This document shows positions 43,733 through 51,449 of a stretch of DNA of 64,000 bases, in pieces; position 1 is the stretch's first letter, and each line of letters begins with the position of its first letter. The notes under the pieces are model-generated. The model worked only from the letters and a program-made list of their open reading frames with translations, was not told the DNA's origin and searched no databases. The translations under genes and the position numbers were made by a program. The stretch is from an uncultured Bacteroidales bacterium (GTDB taxonomy: Bacteria > Bacteroidota > Bacteroidia > Bacteroidales > WCHB1-69): the NCBI GenBank assembly GCA_900315245.1, contig OMYJ01000003.1, positions 158,121 to 222,120 of the forward strand. Direction: 5' to 3'.

Positions 43733-44791
43733 TCACAACGACTGATATGCTTGAAGCTGGGCGGTCAGACGGTCGCGCACTTTCTGCTGAATTTCAGTGG
43801 GGGAAAGGACTAACAGCTCTTTGCCGAAAGACAATAATTCCCGGATCAGTTCGTAGTTCTCGATGCACTCAATGGAGAAGAACGCGCCACCGTCAAGCTT
43901 CGGGTATTGTTGGCGCAATTCCTTTTCCTTCTCTCCTTTATAATGCCGCTGGGACTCGTGCAAGGGTTTTGTGGCGACATAATCTTTGGAATAGTCGCTG
44001 ACCCAGAAGAGGATGGTCTGCAATGAATTGCCTTCTATGAGCGTCACCCCGATGATGTCCTCGAAACATTCGTTGAGGTCGCCATCGTATTCCTTATAAT
44101 GACGTGCGGGCAACGGGACGAACTTGTCCAAGCGGTCGAGAGCGAAGCTGAGTATTTTGCCCGTGTCTTCGGCAGCAGCGATGAGATACCAACGACGGTT
44201 ATACTCCTTGAGCAAATAGGGGAAAACCACCGCCGAACGGTCTGTTTCAGGCGTGTCGAACTTGTGGAAATGCAACTCCACCACCTGCTTCTGCGTGATG
44301 GCAGTGAACAACTCACCCAACAGACTCCTTCCTTCCAAAGGATTCTTGGTGAACGACACAATCTGACGGTCGGTTTTCACCTTGAGACTTTCCCTGAGCC
44401 TTTCCAAACCCTCAAGATTCGGCAGACCGTCAAATTGCCCAAGGAGGGTGAAGGCTTCGCCAAGCAGATGTTTCTCGTCATCCGTAAGCTTCTGCGTGAA
44501 GATGGAGAACGATGGATCCGCATAACGATGGCAACTTTTCTTGACCGTCTTGAGGGTTCGTGGACTTACATCATCAATCTGATAATGCTCTATTTCAGCG
44601 ACAAAAGGGCTTTCGTGTTCCAAATAATGAAGGTCAAGCTCAATGGTACGGCGGCTCACATGCTGTTCCCGTTCCTCCAACTCCTCGTTGACCAGACGGC
44701 ACAAATCCTCAGTCGAATAATTGTGGTAACGGTTCGCCAACAACTTGTCGAGAATGTAGTAACGTGTGACGGCGTTTTTGTTTGCGGGCAT
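43733..44791 (-). CDS. WYL-domain transcriptional regulator, copy 1
   Basis: A 352-residue cytoplasmic regulator. The N-terminal winged helix (RYYILDKLLANRYHNYSTEDLCRLVNEEL, residues 9-60) binds DNA. The WYL domain (VVELHFHKFDTPETDRSAVVFPYLLKEYNRRWYLIAAAED, about 165-215) would sense a ligand, probably a nucleotide or nucleic acid. A WCX-like C-terminal domain follows. WYL proteins commonly control phage-defence genes. It precedes the YhcG nuclease gene by 38 bases and has its own -7 element. Confidence 0.88.
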   Translation of the reverse strand: MPANKNAVTRYYILDKLLANRYHNYSTEDLCRLVNEELEEREQHVSRRTIELDLHYLEHESPFVAEIEHYQIDDVSPRTLKTVKKSCHRYADPSFSIFTQKLTDDEKHLLGEAFTLLGQFDGLPNLEGLERLRESLKVKTDRQIVSFTKNPLEGRSLLGELFTAITQKQVVELHFHKFDTPETDRSAVVFPYLLKEYNRRWYLIAAAEDTGKILSFALDRLDKFVPLPARHYKEYDGDLNECFEDIIGVTLIEGNSLQTILFWVSDYSKDYVATKPLHESQRHYKGEKEKELRQQYPKLDGGAFFSIECIENYELIRELLSFGKELLVLSPTEIQQKVRDRLTAQLQAYQSL

Positions 44792-44813
44792 AATGTTTCG
44801 ATTTTTCCGGCTG

Positions 44814-44821
44814 CAAAAATA
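44814..44821 (-). promoter_or_regulatory. -7 element for WYL regulator 1
   Basis: TATTTTTG on the minus strand, 23-30 bases before ATG 44791. Confidence 0.65.
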
Positions 44822-44866
44822 CGAATAAATCGCGAAACCTATTTGCGCAGCAACAACCCTTCAATC

Positions 44867-45352
44867 CTATTTGTCAAGTTTTGGATTTGTCATGTATGTT
44901 TGACCTTTGGTATGACGAGGCTTGGTAGGTAGAAGTGTCCCGTCAGCCACCAAATTAGGGATAAATCTGTTTCGCAAATGTGCAGGTGTTTTGTTTAGAA
45001 GCAAGGCTAATTCTTCAATGGAGTGTTCTACAATACAGGCTTCAATAATACATTCTCTTATTTGAGCAGGCGACATCTTTGAATGAATTTTCTTCTTTAC
45101 TATTTCATCAACGATGCGTTTGTTCTTTGCCAGATGATCAGTTGCAACATTCAAATTTCCAGTTGCAACATTTGTGCTTCCAGTTGCAACATTTGCTATG
45201 TCGTTTGGATTGTCAACCAGAGGGTTATCAATATAATTGGTCGCATCATCAGTTCCAATATTAGTTGCAACATTTGAACTTTCAGTTGCATCATTATCGC
45301 GCCAGATTGTGGTAATGAACTCGGCGCTCAAATTAATCTCCGGATTTTTTTC
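44867..45352 (-). pseudogene. 3' remnant of an AlbA_2/HATPase-type ATP-binding protein gene
   Basis: The minus-strand frame reads EKNPEINLSAEFITTIWR, then a repeat-rich linker, then a winged-helix-like tail (HSIEELALLLNKTPAHLRNRFIPNLVADGTLLPT). PEI-L--EF-TTIWR is the typical end of the HATPase_c_4 region in proteins that begin with an AlbA_2 domain, and the tail is their usual C-terminus. A stop codon (45353-45355) immediately precedes the fragment and the AlbA_2 and ATPase parts are absent. The only start available is TTG at 45331 (154 codons). The broken edge lies about 100 bases from an inverted-repeat element. Confidence 0.65.
45141..45296. repeat. in-frame 21-nt repeats with GTTGCAAC core
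   Basis: Copies of the self-complementary GTTGCAAC motif start at 45141, 45162 and 45183 (21-base period). Diverged copies start at 45240, 45264 and 45285. They encode a 7-residue repeat, NVATGNL-like, between the ATPase remnant and the winged helix. Confidence 0.85.
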
Positions 45353-45433
45353 TCATTATCATCACTAATTAAATACAGCTGCCATATTACGGGTGCGTTT
45401 CTTTATGCTAAAGAAATTGGAAAACGGGCTTCG

Positions 45434-45662
45434 CGTGCCGGAGGCACGATATCCTAATAACCCCACATCAGCGTAACGAAGTGGAGCGCAGTGTGGGGTG
45501 ACGGCGGAGGCAGCACGTCGATGGCGTGTTGAAAACACGCTACTATCAGAGAATCGAGTAGTGGCGTGCCTCTGGCACGCAGACTTCCGCCGCGCATTCC
45601 ACCCCACACTGCGGCCTGTCGGCCTTAGTATGGGGTTATTAGAATTGCGTGCTTCCAGCACG
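45434..45662. mobile_element. 188-bp inverted-repeat element with nested hairpins
   Basis: A perfect 12-bp inverted repeat, CTAATAACCCCA (45454-45465) and TGGGGTTATTAG (45630-45641), bounds a gene-free element. Inside are hairpins at 45461-45498, 45524-45540 (GCGTGTT-GAA-AACACGC), 45564-45580 (GCGTGCC-TCT-GGCACGC) and 45612-45623. Similar hairpins flank it at 45434-45448 and 45646-45662. The last codons of the YhcG copy 2 gene lie in it. It fills the 307-base gap between that gene and the pseudogene. A partial relative is at 62679. Confidence 0.7.
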
Positions 45663-46832
45663 CTCAGCACCCCCTGATTCTCTCTTCTTCTGCTCCAACT
45701 CCCTCACCGTGCGCTCGACCACCTGCTCAAGCTGGTAAGTGGATATGCCAAGAGGTTTGTTGATGTCCTTCAACGACCATTCCACCACGGTCTTGTCCGT
45801 CGATTTGCAGATGATCAGTCCCACGGTGGGGTTGTCGCCCTCCGCACGCAGCAACTCGTCAACGGCGGTGACGTAGAAGTTCAGCTTGCCAGCAAACTCG
45901 GGGATGAACTTCACCACCTTCAACTCGACGACGACATAGCGGTGCTGCGGAATGTGATAAAACAGCAAATCTGGGAAAAAGGTCTGCCCACCAGGCATTT
46001 GCAGCTCCATCTGACGCCCCACATACGAGAAACCCTTGCCCAACTCCAATAGGAACTGCGTGACCTTTGACACAAGCGCATCTTCCAAATCGTGCTCATC
46101 ATATTTCTCGTTCATCGAAAGGAATTCGAAATGGTAGGGGGCTTTCAGCAGTTCTTTGGCCAACTGGCTCTCCGTTGCGGGCAAAGTGTTTGCAAAGTTG
46201 GTGATCGCCACACCTTGGGATTGATACAGATGTTTGTCAATATTAGCATTAAGTGCCAGACGAGACCAACCTCTATCCACAACCTGCTGAACATAGAATA
46301 ATGCTTCTTCTAATGTCTCGCATCTGGAAACAACATCAATATGTTGTCCCCAAGGCACTTGGCCAAAAAACTCAGGCATTTCTAATTGGCCAACGACTCG
46401 TTGGCCTTTTTTATCGCCTTCTAATTGGTCAGCGGCTTGCTGGCCTTTTTCAAAGGCTTCAAATTCGTCACCAGCTTGGTGACGAATTTGGCCAACGGGT
46501 CGTTGGCCTTTTGTAACTCTTTCATAATAAAACGAATACCATTGCTTCATATATTTCACATTGGAATATGAGAAGCCTGTTTCATCGGGGAATGCTTGTC
46601 GCATATCGAGGGAAAATTGCTTAACCACGCCAGATCCCCAACGCTCTTCAGCACGCAGTGCCACCAAATCTCGGCCTACGCTCCAGTAAAACTCAAGCAT
46701 GGCGGTGTTTACTCGAACTGCGGCTTTCAATTGGCTTTGGCGGAAACGCTGCTTGATGTCGGCCATCCATTGCACATAGCCCTCGTCGGAAGTCATCATG
46801 TCACGGGATACGAATGTCGGTTTTTTATTCAT
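45639..46832 (-). CDS. YhcG-type PD-(D/E)XK nuclease, copy 2
   Basis: A 397-residue YhcG/DUF1016 protein. The N-terminal domain (QSQLKAAVRVNTAMLEFYWSVGRDLV... SYSNVKYMKQWYSFYYE) leads to a repeat linker (about residues 108-153), then a middle helical part and the nuclease core QTFFPDLLFYHIPQHRYVVVELKVVKF, with Asp and E-x-K residues, and TVGLIICKSTDKTVVEWSL. The last eight residues (ERAGSTQF-type end) are encoded by the inverted-repeat element. Sequence similarity to copy 1 is low, so it is not a recent duplicate. Only a near-consensus -7 element (TATTTTTT) precedes it. Confidence 0.85.
   Translation of the reverse strand: MNKKPTFVSRDMMTSDEGYVQWMADIKQRFRQSQLKAAVRVNTAMLEFYWSVGRDLVALRAEERWGSGVVKQFSLDMRQAFPDETGFSYSNVKYMKQWYSFYYERVTKGQRPVGQIRHQAGDEFEAFEKGQQAADQLEGDKKGQRVVGQLEMPEFFGQVPWGQHIDVVSRCETLEEALFYVQQVVDRGWSRLALNANIDKHLYQSQGVAITNFANTLPATESQLAKELLKAPYHFEFLSMNEKYDEHDLEDALVSKVTQFLLELGKGFSYVGRQMELQMPGGQTFFPDLLFYHIPQHRYVVVELKVVKFIPEFAGKLNFYVTAVDELLRAEGDNPTVGLIICKSTDKTVVEWSLKDINKPLGISTYQLEQVVERTVRELEQKKRESGGAERAGSTQF
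46386..46508. repeat. in-frame palindromic repeats in YhcG copy 2
   Basis: Four hairpins within the coding sequence: 46388-46406 (GGCCAACGA arms), 46427-46445 (GGTCAGC with GCTGGCC), 46461-46489 (13-bp perfect arms AAATTCGTCACCA) and 46490-46508 (GGCCAACG arms). Their centres are 39, 39 and 24 bases apart, all multiples of three. They encode KGQRVVGQL-like units at the same linker position as in copy 1. Confidence 0.9.
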
Positions 46833-46901
46833 TTTGTTAAAGGTTTAGTGAGCTGAAAAAATACATTTTTTTTGCAAACATACAGATAGTTTATTTACAA
46901 T

Positions 46902-47042
46902 TCACACCGACCTCGTCCTTATGAAATGCCCCTCCTGAACGGCGGCAAAGGTCGCGACAATGGCTATAATAGCTATTGGCACAATAGATTCCAGAAGCAG
47001 GGTCAATGGGACTCCGACGAAAAGGATGACTCGATTCTCCAT
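46902..47042 (-). CDS. possible 46-residue single-helix membrane peptide
   Basis: An ATG five bases after the stop codon of the AAA/DUF4143 gene opens a 46-codon frame: MENRVILFVGVPLTLLLESI, then VPIAIIAIVATFAAV and a basic tail ending RTRSV. It has one strong membrane helix and G/C-ending codons like core genes. Its position suggests translation coupled to the ATPase gene. No family is known. Confidence 0.45.
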   Translation of the reverse strand: MENRVILFVGVPLTLLLESIVPIAIIAIVATFAAVQEGHFIRTRSV

Positions 47043-47047
47043 TGCTC

Positions 47048-48421
47048 CTAATCCACTTTCTCCAGTTCGGGCAGGATGACGGTATCGGAGGCTGCTGTTC
47101 CATTATGAAGAAACATACAATAATAAATGGGCAGGTAGGTGACACCCTTCTTTTTTTGCACCGCCCTTTCATTTGAGAACACGATAGCCCGATGTATGCC
47201 GTAGTCGGGAGCATTCAGAAATTTGGTCAGGGCGCTGTGCTCTGTGTAATCTTTCCCCGATTTGATCTCCAACGGCAGCACCTCAAGACGCTCGTAATCG
47301 TCTATAAGAAAATCCACTTCTCCTTTTTGTTTGTTATCGTAGTAGTGAAGGTTAAAACCGTGAGCTTGCAACTCTTGCGCCACCACCAATTCATATACCG
47401 TTCCCAAGTTGATGCTCCTGATGTTTTGCAACACCGCATTCACGTTGAGTCCGTATAGCAAATGGGTCAGCAACCCCACATCGTTCAGGTAAAGCTTGAC
47501 CAGACGTTTCTGTTCCGATTCAATCAAAGGGAAGTGGGGGTTACTGATGGCTGAAACCATCAATGCCACTCCAGAATTCGCCAGATACTCAAATTCGTCG
47601 GCGTAATCTGAAAAGTCCTTGCCTTTTTTGTCTTCAATCTGCTTATAAACAATCCGTTTCTTTTTGTTTTCCAATGCACTGGGAATCAGATCGTAGATGC
47701 GCCGGATTTTCAATTTATGCTCCGCATCATATTGTGATGAATCAATGCGGTAGAGTTCGTGGATATCGTTGTGTACCGATCGCACGCGCGTTATATTCCT
47801 GTCTTCCAGATATTTGTTGATAGCCTCTGGAAGTCCTCCAATAAGCAAGTAGTATTGGAATCGTTTTAGCAACAGGGTATGCGTGTTTTCATCAAGAGCC
47901 TCCTCTTTCAGATAAGAATTGTGAATTTGGTCAATCCACTCCGTACTAATGCCTGTTGCCCACAGGAACTCTTCAAAATCAAGCGGGTACATCTGCTTGA
48001 TTTCCACGCTGCCGAGCGGCACAGAGGGCGTCTGCGCCAAGGCCACCCCTAACTGCGAACCGCTGGCAATGAAACGATACTTCCCTTCCTGGTTAAGAAA
48101 TTTGAGCATAGTCAGCAGATGCGGGTAACTCTGTATCTCATCCAAAAAAATCAAAGTATCGGATTTGTTACCCAAAGGTTTTGAGTAATAGTTGCTTAGT
48201 CGAATGTATAAATCATTGGTAGTATGAACTGAAGCGAACACCTGCTCGCCTTCTTTGTCCTCTTTAAGATTAATTTCAACGAAATGAGTGTATAGCTTGG
48301 TCCCCACATAGCGAATCAGATACGATTTCCCAATCTGACGGGCACCGTTCACTAATAAGATTTTGTCCTGCTCTTCTTTCAGGAAGTGCTCAAGATATTG
48401 GGTGATTTTGCGTTTCAACAT
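47048..48421 (-). CDS. AAA ATPase with DUF4143 domain
   Basis: A 457-residue protein of the AAA_14/DUF4143 family. Walker A is NGARQIGKSYLI (residues 25-36), Walker B LIFLDEIQSYPHL (near 90-102) and sensor-like FIASGSQLGVAL (near 117). The C-terminal DUF4143 region has a PD-(D/E)XK-like core, NLHYYDNKQKGEVDFLIDDYERLEVLPLEIKSG. The family is widespread and often linked to mobile DNA, with no settled function. It has its own -7 element, three spaced direct repeats upstream, and a possible 46-residue membrane peptide gene directly downstream. Confidence 0.88.
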   Translation of the reverse strand: MLKRKITQYLEHFLKEEQDKILLVNGARQIGKSYLIRYVGTKLYTHFVEINLKEDKEGEQVFASVHTTNDLYIRLSNYYSKPLGNKSDTLIFLDEIQSYPHLLTMLKFLNQEGKYRFIASGSQLGVALAQTPSVPLGSVEIKQMYPLDFEEFLWATGISTEWIDQIHNSYLKEEALDENTHTLLLKRFQYYLLIGGLPEAINKYLEDRNITRVRSVHNDIHELYRIDSSQYDAEHKLKIRRIYDLIPSALENKKKRIVYKQIEDKKGKDFSDYADEFEYLANSGVALMVSAISNPHFPLIESEQKRLVKLYLNDVGLLTHLLYGLNVNAVLQNIRSINLGTVYELVVAQELQAHGFNLHYYDNKQKGEVDFLIDDYERLEVLPLEIKSGKDYTEHSALTKFLNAPDYGIHRAIVFSNERAVQKKKGVTYLPIYYCMFLHNGTAASDTVILPELEKVD

Positions 48422-48443
48422 AGCCGTGATATTTTTACGGCTG

Positions 48444-48451
48444 CAAAGATA
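48444..48451 (-). promoter_or_regulatory. -7 element for the AAA/DUF4143 gene
   Basis: TATCTTTG on the minus strand, 23-30 bases before ATG 48421. Three direct repeats lie just upstream of it. Confidence 0.7.
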
Positions 48452-48482
48452 CTATAATTCTGTGAAATACAATAAAAAAAAT

Positions 48483-48558
48483 CACTTATTCCATAAAATC
48501 ATTATTGCATTTTGTCACTTATTCCATTTTTAACAACGTAAAAATTACCACTTATTCC
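48483..48558. repeat. three direct repeats at 33-base spacing upstream of AAA/DUF4143
   Basis: CACTTATTCC (GGAATAAGTG on the gene's strand) occurs at 48483, 48516 and 48549, exactly 33 bases apart, or about three helical turns. They lie 32-107 bases upstream of the -7 element. This geometry suits a regulator or recombinase binding on one face of the DNA. Confidence 0.8.
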
Positions 48559-48564
48559 GTTTTT

Positions 48565-49023
48565 CTACACAAAATTCACAACCGCGAAAACCAGATGGCA
48601 TACGGCAAACGCTGTGGCGAAGAGGACGGCCAGGAGGTTTTTCCTGTCGGCGGCAAAAAGGATGAACGCCAAGCAGGGCGGGAGGGTCAGCAGGAAGATG
48701 ACGATGGGGCTCACATTGGCTGTGTAATAGAGCGCCCAGCCGATGTAATATATTGCGACACAAATAATTGTGGCGATAATCAAGGGAGAAAAGCGAAGTT
48801 TGCTTCTGTCATTATGGATGACGAGGCAGAGGCAGGCGACGGTCAGGACTTGGAACACGGAGCCGATGGCGTCCACCACTGGCGTGACCGAATCCGTGCG
48901 CAGGATGTCGTTCGGTGCGGGAACGGCGAACCAGATGAAATTGGGGAGCATCACCAGCAGGAAGAGGAGCAAGCCCCACGGATCGAAGGCGAAACGGTAA
49001 TGTAAATTGCGTATAACACTCAT
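48565..49023 (-). CDS. four-helix membrane protein of unknown function
   Basis: A 152-residue inner-membrane protein with four or five predicted helices (WGLLLFLLVMLPNFIWFAV, VFQVLTVACLCLVI, FSPLIIATIICVAIYYIGWALYY, SPIVIFLLTLPPCLAFILF, LLAVLFATAFAVCHLVFAVVNF). No family is assigned with confidence. It follows the second WYL regulator by 24 bases on the same strand, so the two are probably one transcript. Confidence 0.7.
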   Translation of the reverse strand: MSVIRNLHYRFAFDPWGLLLFLLVMLPNFIWFAVPAPNDILRTDSVTPVVDAIGSVFQVLTVACLCLVIHNDRSKLRFSPLIIATIICVAIYYIGWALYYTANVSPIVIFLLTLPPCLAFILFAADRKNLLAVLFATAFAVCHLVFAVVNFV

Positions 49024-49047
49024 TTTCAGGCAAATATTAAAAACAAA

Positions 49048-49953
49048 TCACTTGTGACTGTACCGTTTTACCATCTCTTTCGCCTCTTCCAGAAGTTGTT
49101 GACGCAGCCAGAGAGGCTTCAACACCTCCACACCGGAGCCCATGGCCCGCAAGGCACCGATGAAGTCGGGGGTGGGCACCAGGCACAACTCAAAATGGAG
49201 AGGCTCGGTCTCTTTTTGGGAGCGGTGCAGCGGCAATGATCGCAAATATTGGGCTTGCGATTCGGTGGTTTTCAGCAATACCATTTCGATGTCTCGGTCG
49301 GTGAGCATCATGCCGAAGAAAGGGTAGAAATGCGACTGGGCGGAGAAATCAGCAGGCAGGGTGAAGGGGGTGTCGGTCAGTTGTACCGTTTTCATGCGGT
49401 CAAGGGCATAGAGGTGCAGTTGGGTGTGGAAGTCGGTGTGGGCCAGCACATACCAGCGGCGGCCGAAGTAGCGCAGTGCGAAAGGTTCGATTTCGAATTC
49501 GCGGGGCGACAGCATCTCAAAGCTCTGGTAGGTGATGACGATGCGGTGGTTTTCGCGCATGGCAGCGGTGATTTCCGGCAGGAAGCGGTTGCTGGCGGGC
49601 GGGGTCTCTTCAAGGAGAATTCGGTCGCTCAGATCGCTATTCTCGCTCACCAGCCGATTCACTGCGAAGGCGGAGAGCAGGAAGTCGCGGGTGCTTTTGT
49701 TGCGCACAACCCCTTCATTGTCAATGTAATATTTGTCGTTCAGACGGCTGTATTTGATGTTGATATCGAACAGACTGGCGATGGTCTCTTTCATGCGGAT
49801 GAAGGTGCGTCGCGGGATTCCTTCACAATCAGGGTTCTCGTTGAGTCCTGAATTTCTCCATCGTTTGTTGATCTCTTCCAGAGAGAGGCCTTTGCTGTAC
49901 GACAGCAGTTCCACCAGCCAGATGTATCGGTTGAACAGTGCAGTCGGGGTCAT
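49048..49953 (-). CDS. WYL-domain transcriptional regulator, copy 2
   Basis: A 301-residue cytoplasmic regulator. The N-terminus (YIWLVELLSYSKGLSLEEINKRW) is a winged helix, and the WYL domain (HRIVITYQSFEMLSPREFEIEPFALRYFGRRWYVLAHTD, about 130-170) has WYV in place of WYL. The C-terminal part (VEVLKPLWLRQQLLEEAKEMV) matches the WCX end. The ligand is unknown. It is followed by a membrane protein gene. A near-consensus -7 element (TACCTTTA) lies about 25 bases upstream. Confidence 0.88.
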   Translation of the reverse strand: MTPTALFNRYIWLVELLSYSKGLSLEEINKRWRNSGLNENPDCEGIPRRTFIRMKETIASLFDINIKYSRLNDKYYIDNEGVVRNKSTRDFLLSAFAVNRLVSENSDLSDRILLEETPPASNRFLPEITAAMRENHRIVITYQSFEMLSPREFEIEPFALRYFGRRWYVLAHTDFHTQLHLYALDRMKTVQLTDTPFTLPADFSAQSHFYPFFGMMLTDRDIEMVLLKTTESQAQYLRSLPLHRSQKETEPLHFELCLVPTPDFIGALRAMGSGVEVLKPLWLRQQLLEEAKEMVKRYSHK

Positions 49954-50006
49954 GATTATTTCCAGTAACGGGTTTAAAGGTAGAAGATGTAGGGGCGGAA
50001 TAAATT

Positions 50007-50987
50007 CTAAAAAAGGTATCTTTTTCTAAGATAATTTATCCAATCCTTTGATTCTTTTGTTGTATAGTATTCATCTAGAATTTTGAAAAAATCCTCATAG
50101 GTTACTCCTCGAAAACTTCTTTTGCCGTACTCTGACAATAGTTGCTCATACTCTGGAATAACTTTCATAAAGTGATTGTTTTGACTTGGAAAAATAGTTA
50201 TTGAATGAAAATGACGTAATGGATAATCGATTTTGTCGTTATTCAACATTGATGCGCCAAGAATGTGGTTTCTCCATATCTGGCGGAATTTATTTTGAAT
50301 GAGAGGATTATTTGGAAGAGGTTTATTAGAAATACTTTCCACATAATACCCACTATGTTGGGTAAAATTGGCATATGCTTCATTTTTCCCCAGCTTAATA
50401 TCTTGTTCTTCTTTGGATCCATGCTTCAACGGATAGCCAATCTCTGTGTATTTTATTTCAATCCCGATTCCTCCAATGCTGCCATCTGTGTGCAGATAAC
50501 GGATAAAGGTGTCAAATGATGTGCCATCATTTAACGCAAATTGCTTTTCGGGGGCATATTCTATTTTTATATCAATAATTTTTTTTATCTGTCCCACACC
50601 GATAAGTTCATCAAATACTTTTTTTGCTGACTCAAAGTTATCTCTCATGGGAACGAAGATGTTAAAAGGAATGTGCTCACTACGAAGCATATTGGCATAG
50701 ATTGAAGCTAGTTGTATGGAGGTTCTATCAGGATACCGACACGAAATTTCTTTTTTTATCTTTCCCCAGAATGGAGAATAAAAATTTTTGCCATCCCGAG
50801 CATCGTTCCATTTAAGATAAGCACCATATTTTCCATATTTATGGTTGGGATCAAAGCTACAATGTAATTCAAGCCAGCGATAATCAGATTGGTGTGTTCG
50901 TGCTGCACGCTTAAATCCAGAATCGCTTTTACATTCAATTGGTTTTGGATTTTCTTCTCTCAAATTTTTGGTTTTACTATTTTTCAT
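50007..50987 (-). CDS. putative PD-(D/E)XK nuclease (restriction-like)
   Basis: A 326-residue cytoplasmic protein. SFDTFIRYLHTDGSIGGIGIEIKYTEIGYPL (about residues 157-187) has the D...ExK arrangement of PD-(D/E)XK nucleases. The protein resembles the PGN_0703-like putative restriction endonucleases of Bacteroidota, but I cannot confirm it. No methyltransferase is next to it. The gene is AT-rich with no obvious -7 element, and lies in the accessory region beside the WYL regulator. Confidence 0.6.
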   Translation of the reverse strand: MKNSKTKNLREENPKPIECKSDSGFKRAARTHQSDYRWLELHCSFDPNHKYGKYGAYLKWNDARDGKNFYSPFWGKIKKEISCRYPDRTSIQLASIYANMLRSEHIPFNIFVPMRDNFESAKKVFDELIGVGQIKKIIDIKIEYAPEKQFALNDGTSFDTFIRYLHTDGSIGGIGIEIKYTEIGYPLKHGSKEEQDIKLGKNEAYANFTQHSGYYVESISNKPLPNNPLIQNKFRQIWRNHILGASMLNNDKIDYPLRHFHSITIFPSQNNHFMKVIPEYEQLLSEYGKRSFRGVTYEDFFKILDEYYTTKESKDWINYLRKRYLF

Positions 50988-51043
50988 ATTTACGATTTTT
51001 TGTTAATAATAAAGAATTGATTTTAAATTTCCCATCATATAGG

Positions 51044-51367
51044 TCAATGATTTTTTTCAAGCAACAACTCCTCTTCTAAAAAAGTGCTGATATCCGTATC
51101 AAAAACGATTTCCTCCGGCATTGAAGGCGTTTTCCGGAAAATCTTGCTGCTACCCGCAAAAATTTCCACATTTGTCAGAAAATCTTGCAGCTTTTCCATA
51201 AGGTGCAACTTGTTTTCCTCCACCAGCTCCAATATCGCGTCACTCAAGAAGTCGTGAATCTCGTTTTTCAATTGTATTCGCTGTACTTCGTTAAGTGCCA
51301 CATCTCTTGTCTCCAAGTACGCTTCCCACCAGAGCATGTCATAACACAATCCAACCATTCCTTTCAT
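51044..51367 (-). CDS. hypothetical protein (107 residues)
   Basis: A small acidic helical protein (MLWWEAYLETRDVALNEVQRIQLKNEIHDFLSDAILELVEENKLHLMEKLQDFL), ending in an acidic FDTDISTFLEEELLLEKNH tail. No family is recognised. It has a -7 element 27-34 bases before the ATG, which supports it being expressed. Confidence 0.55.
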   Translation of the reverse strand: MKGMVGLCYDMLWWEAYLETRDVALNEVQRIQLKNEIHDFLSDAILELVEENKLHLMEKLQDFLTNVEIFAGSSKIFRKTPSMPEEIVFDTDISTFLEEELLLEKNH

Positions 51368-51393
51368 ACTATTTTTGCTTTTGAATTTCGCGG

Positions 51394-51401
51394 CAAAAAT
51401 A
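51394..51401 (-). promoter_or_regulatory. -7 element for the 107-residue gene
   Basis: TATTTTTG on the minus strand, 27-34 bases before ATG 51367. Confidence 0.6.
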
Positions 51402-51449
51402 ATGGTTTAAGTGCCATTACGCGGCGCAGTTGGATTTTTTTTGATTTTT

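Noticed and set aside
46891..47214. A 107-codon minus-strand frame
   Set aside because: It overlaps the end of the AAA/DUF4143 gene out of frame; the 46-codon frame at 46902-47042 is more plausible.
48483..48558. Possible CRISPR remnant (three evenly spaced repeats)
   Set aside because: The repeat is only about 10 bases and no cas genes are nearby; it fits a binding-site array better.
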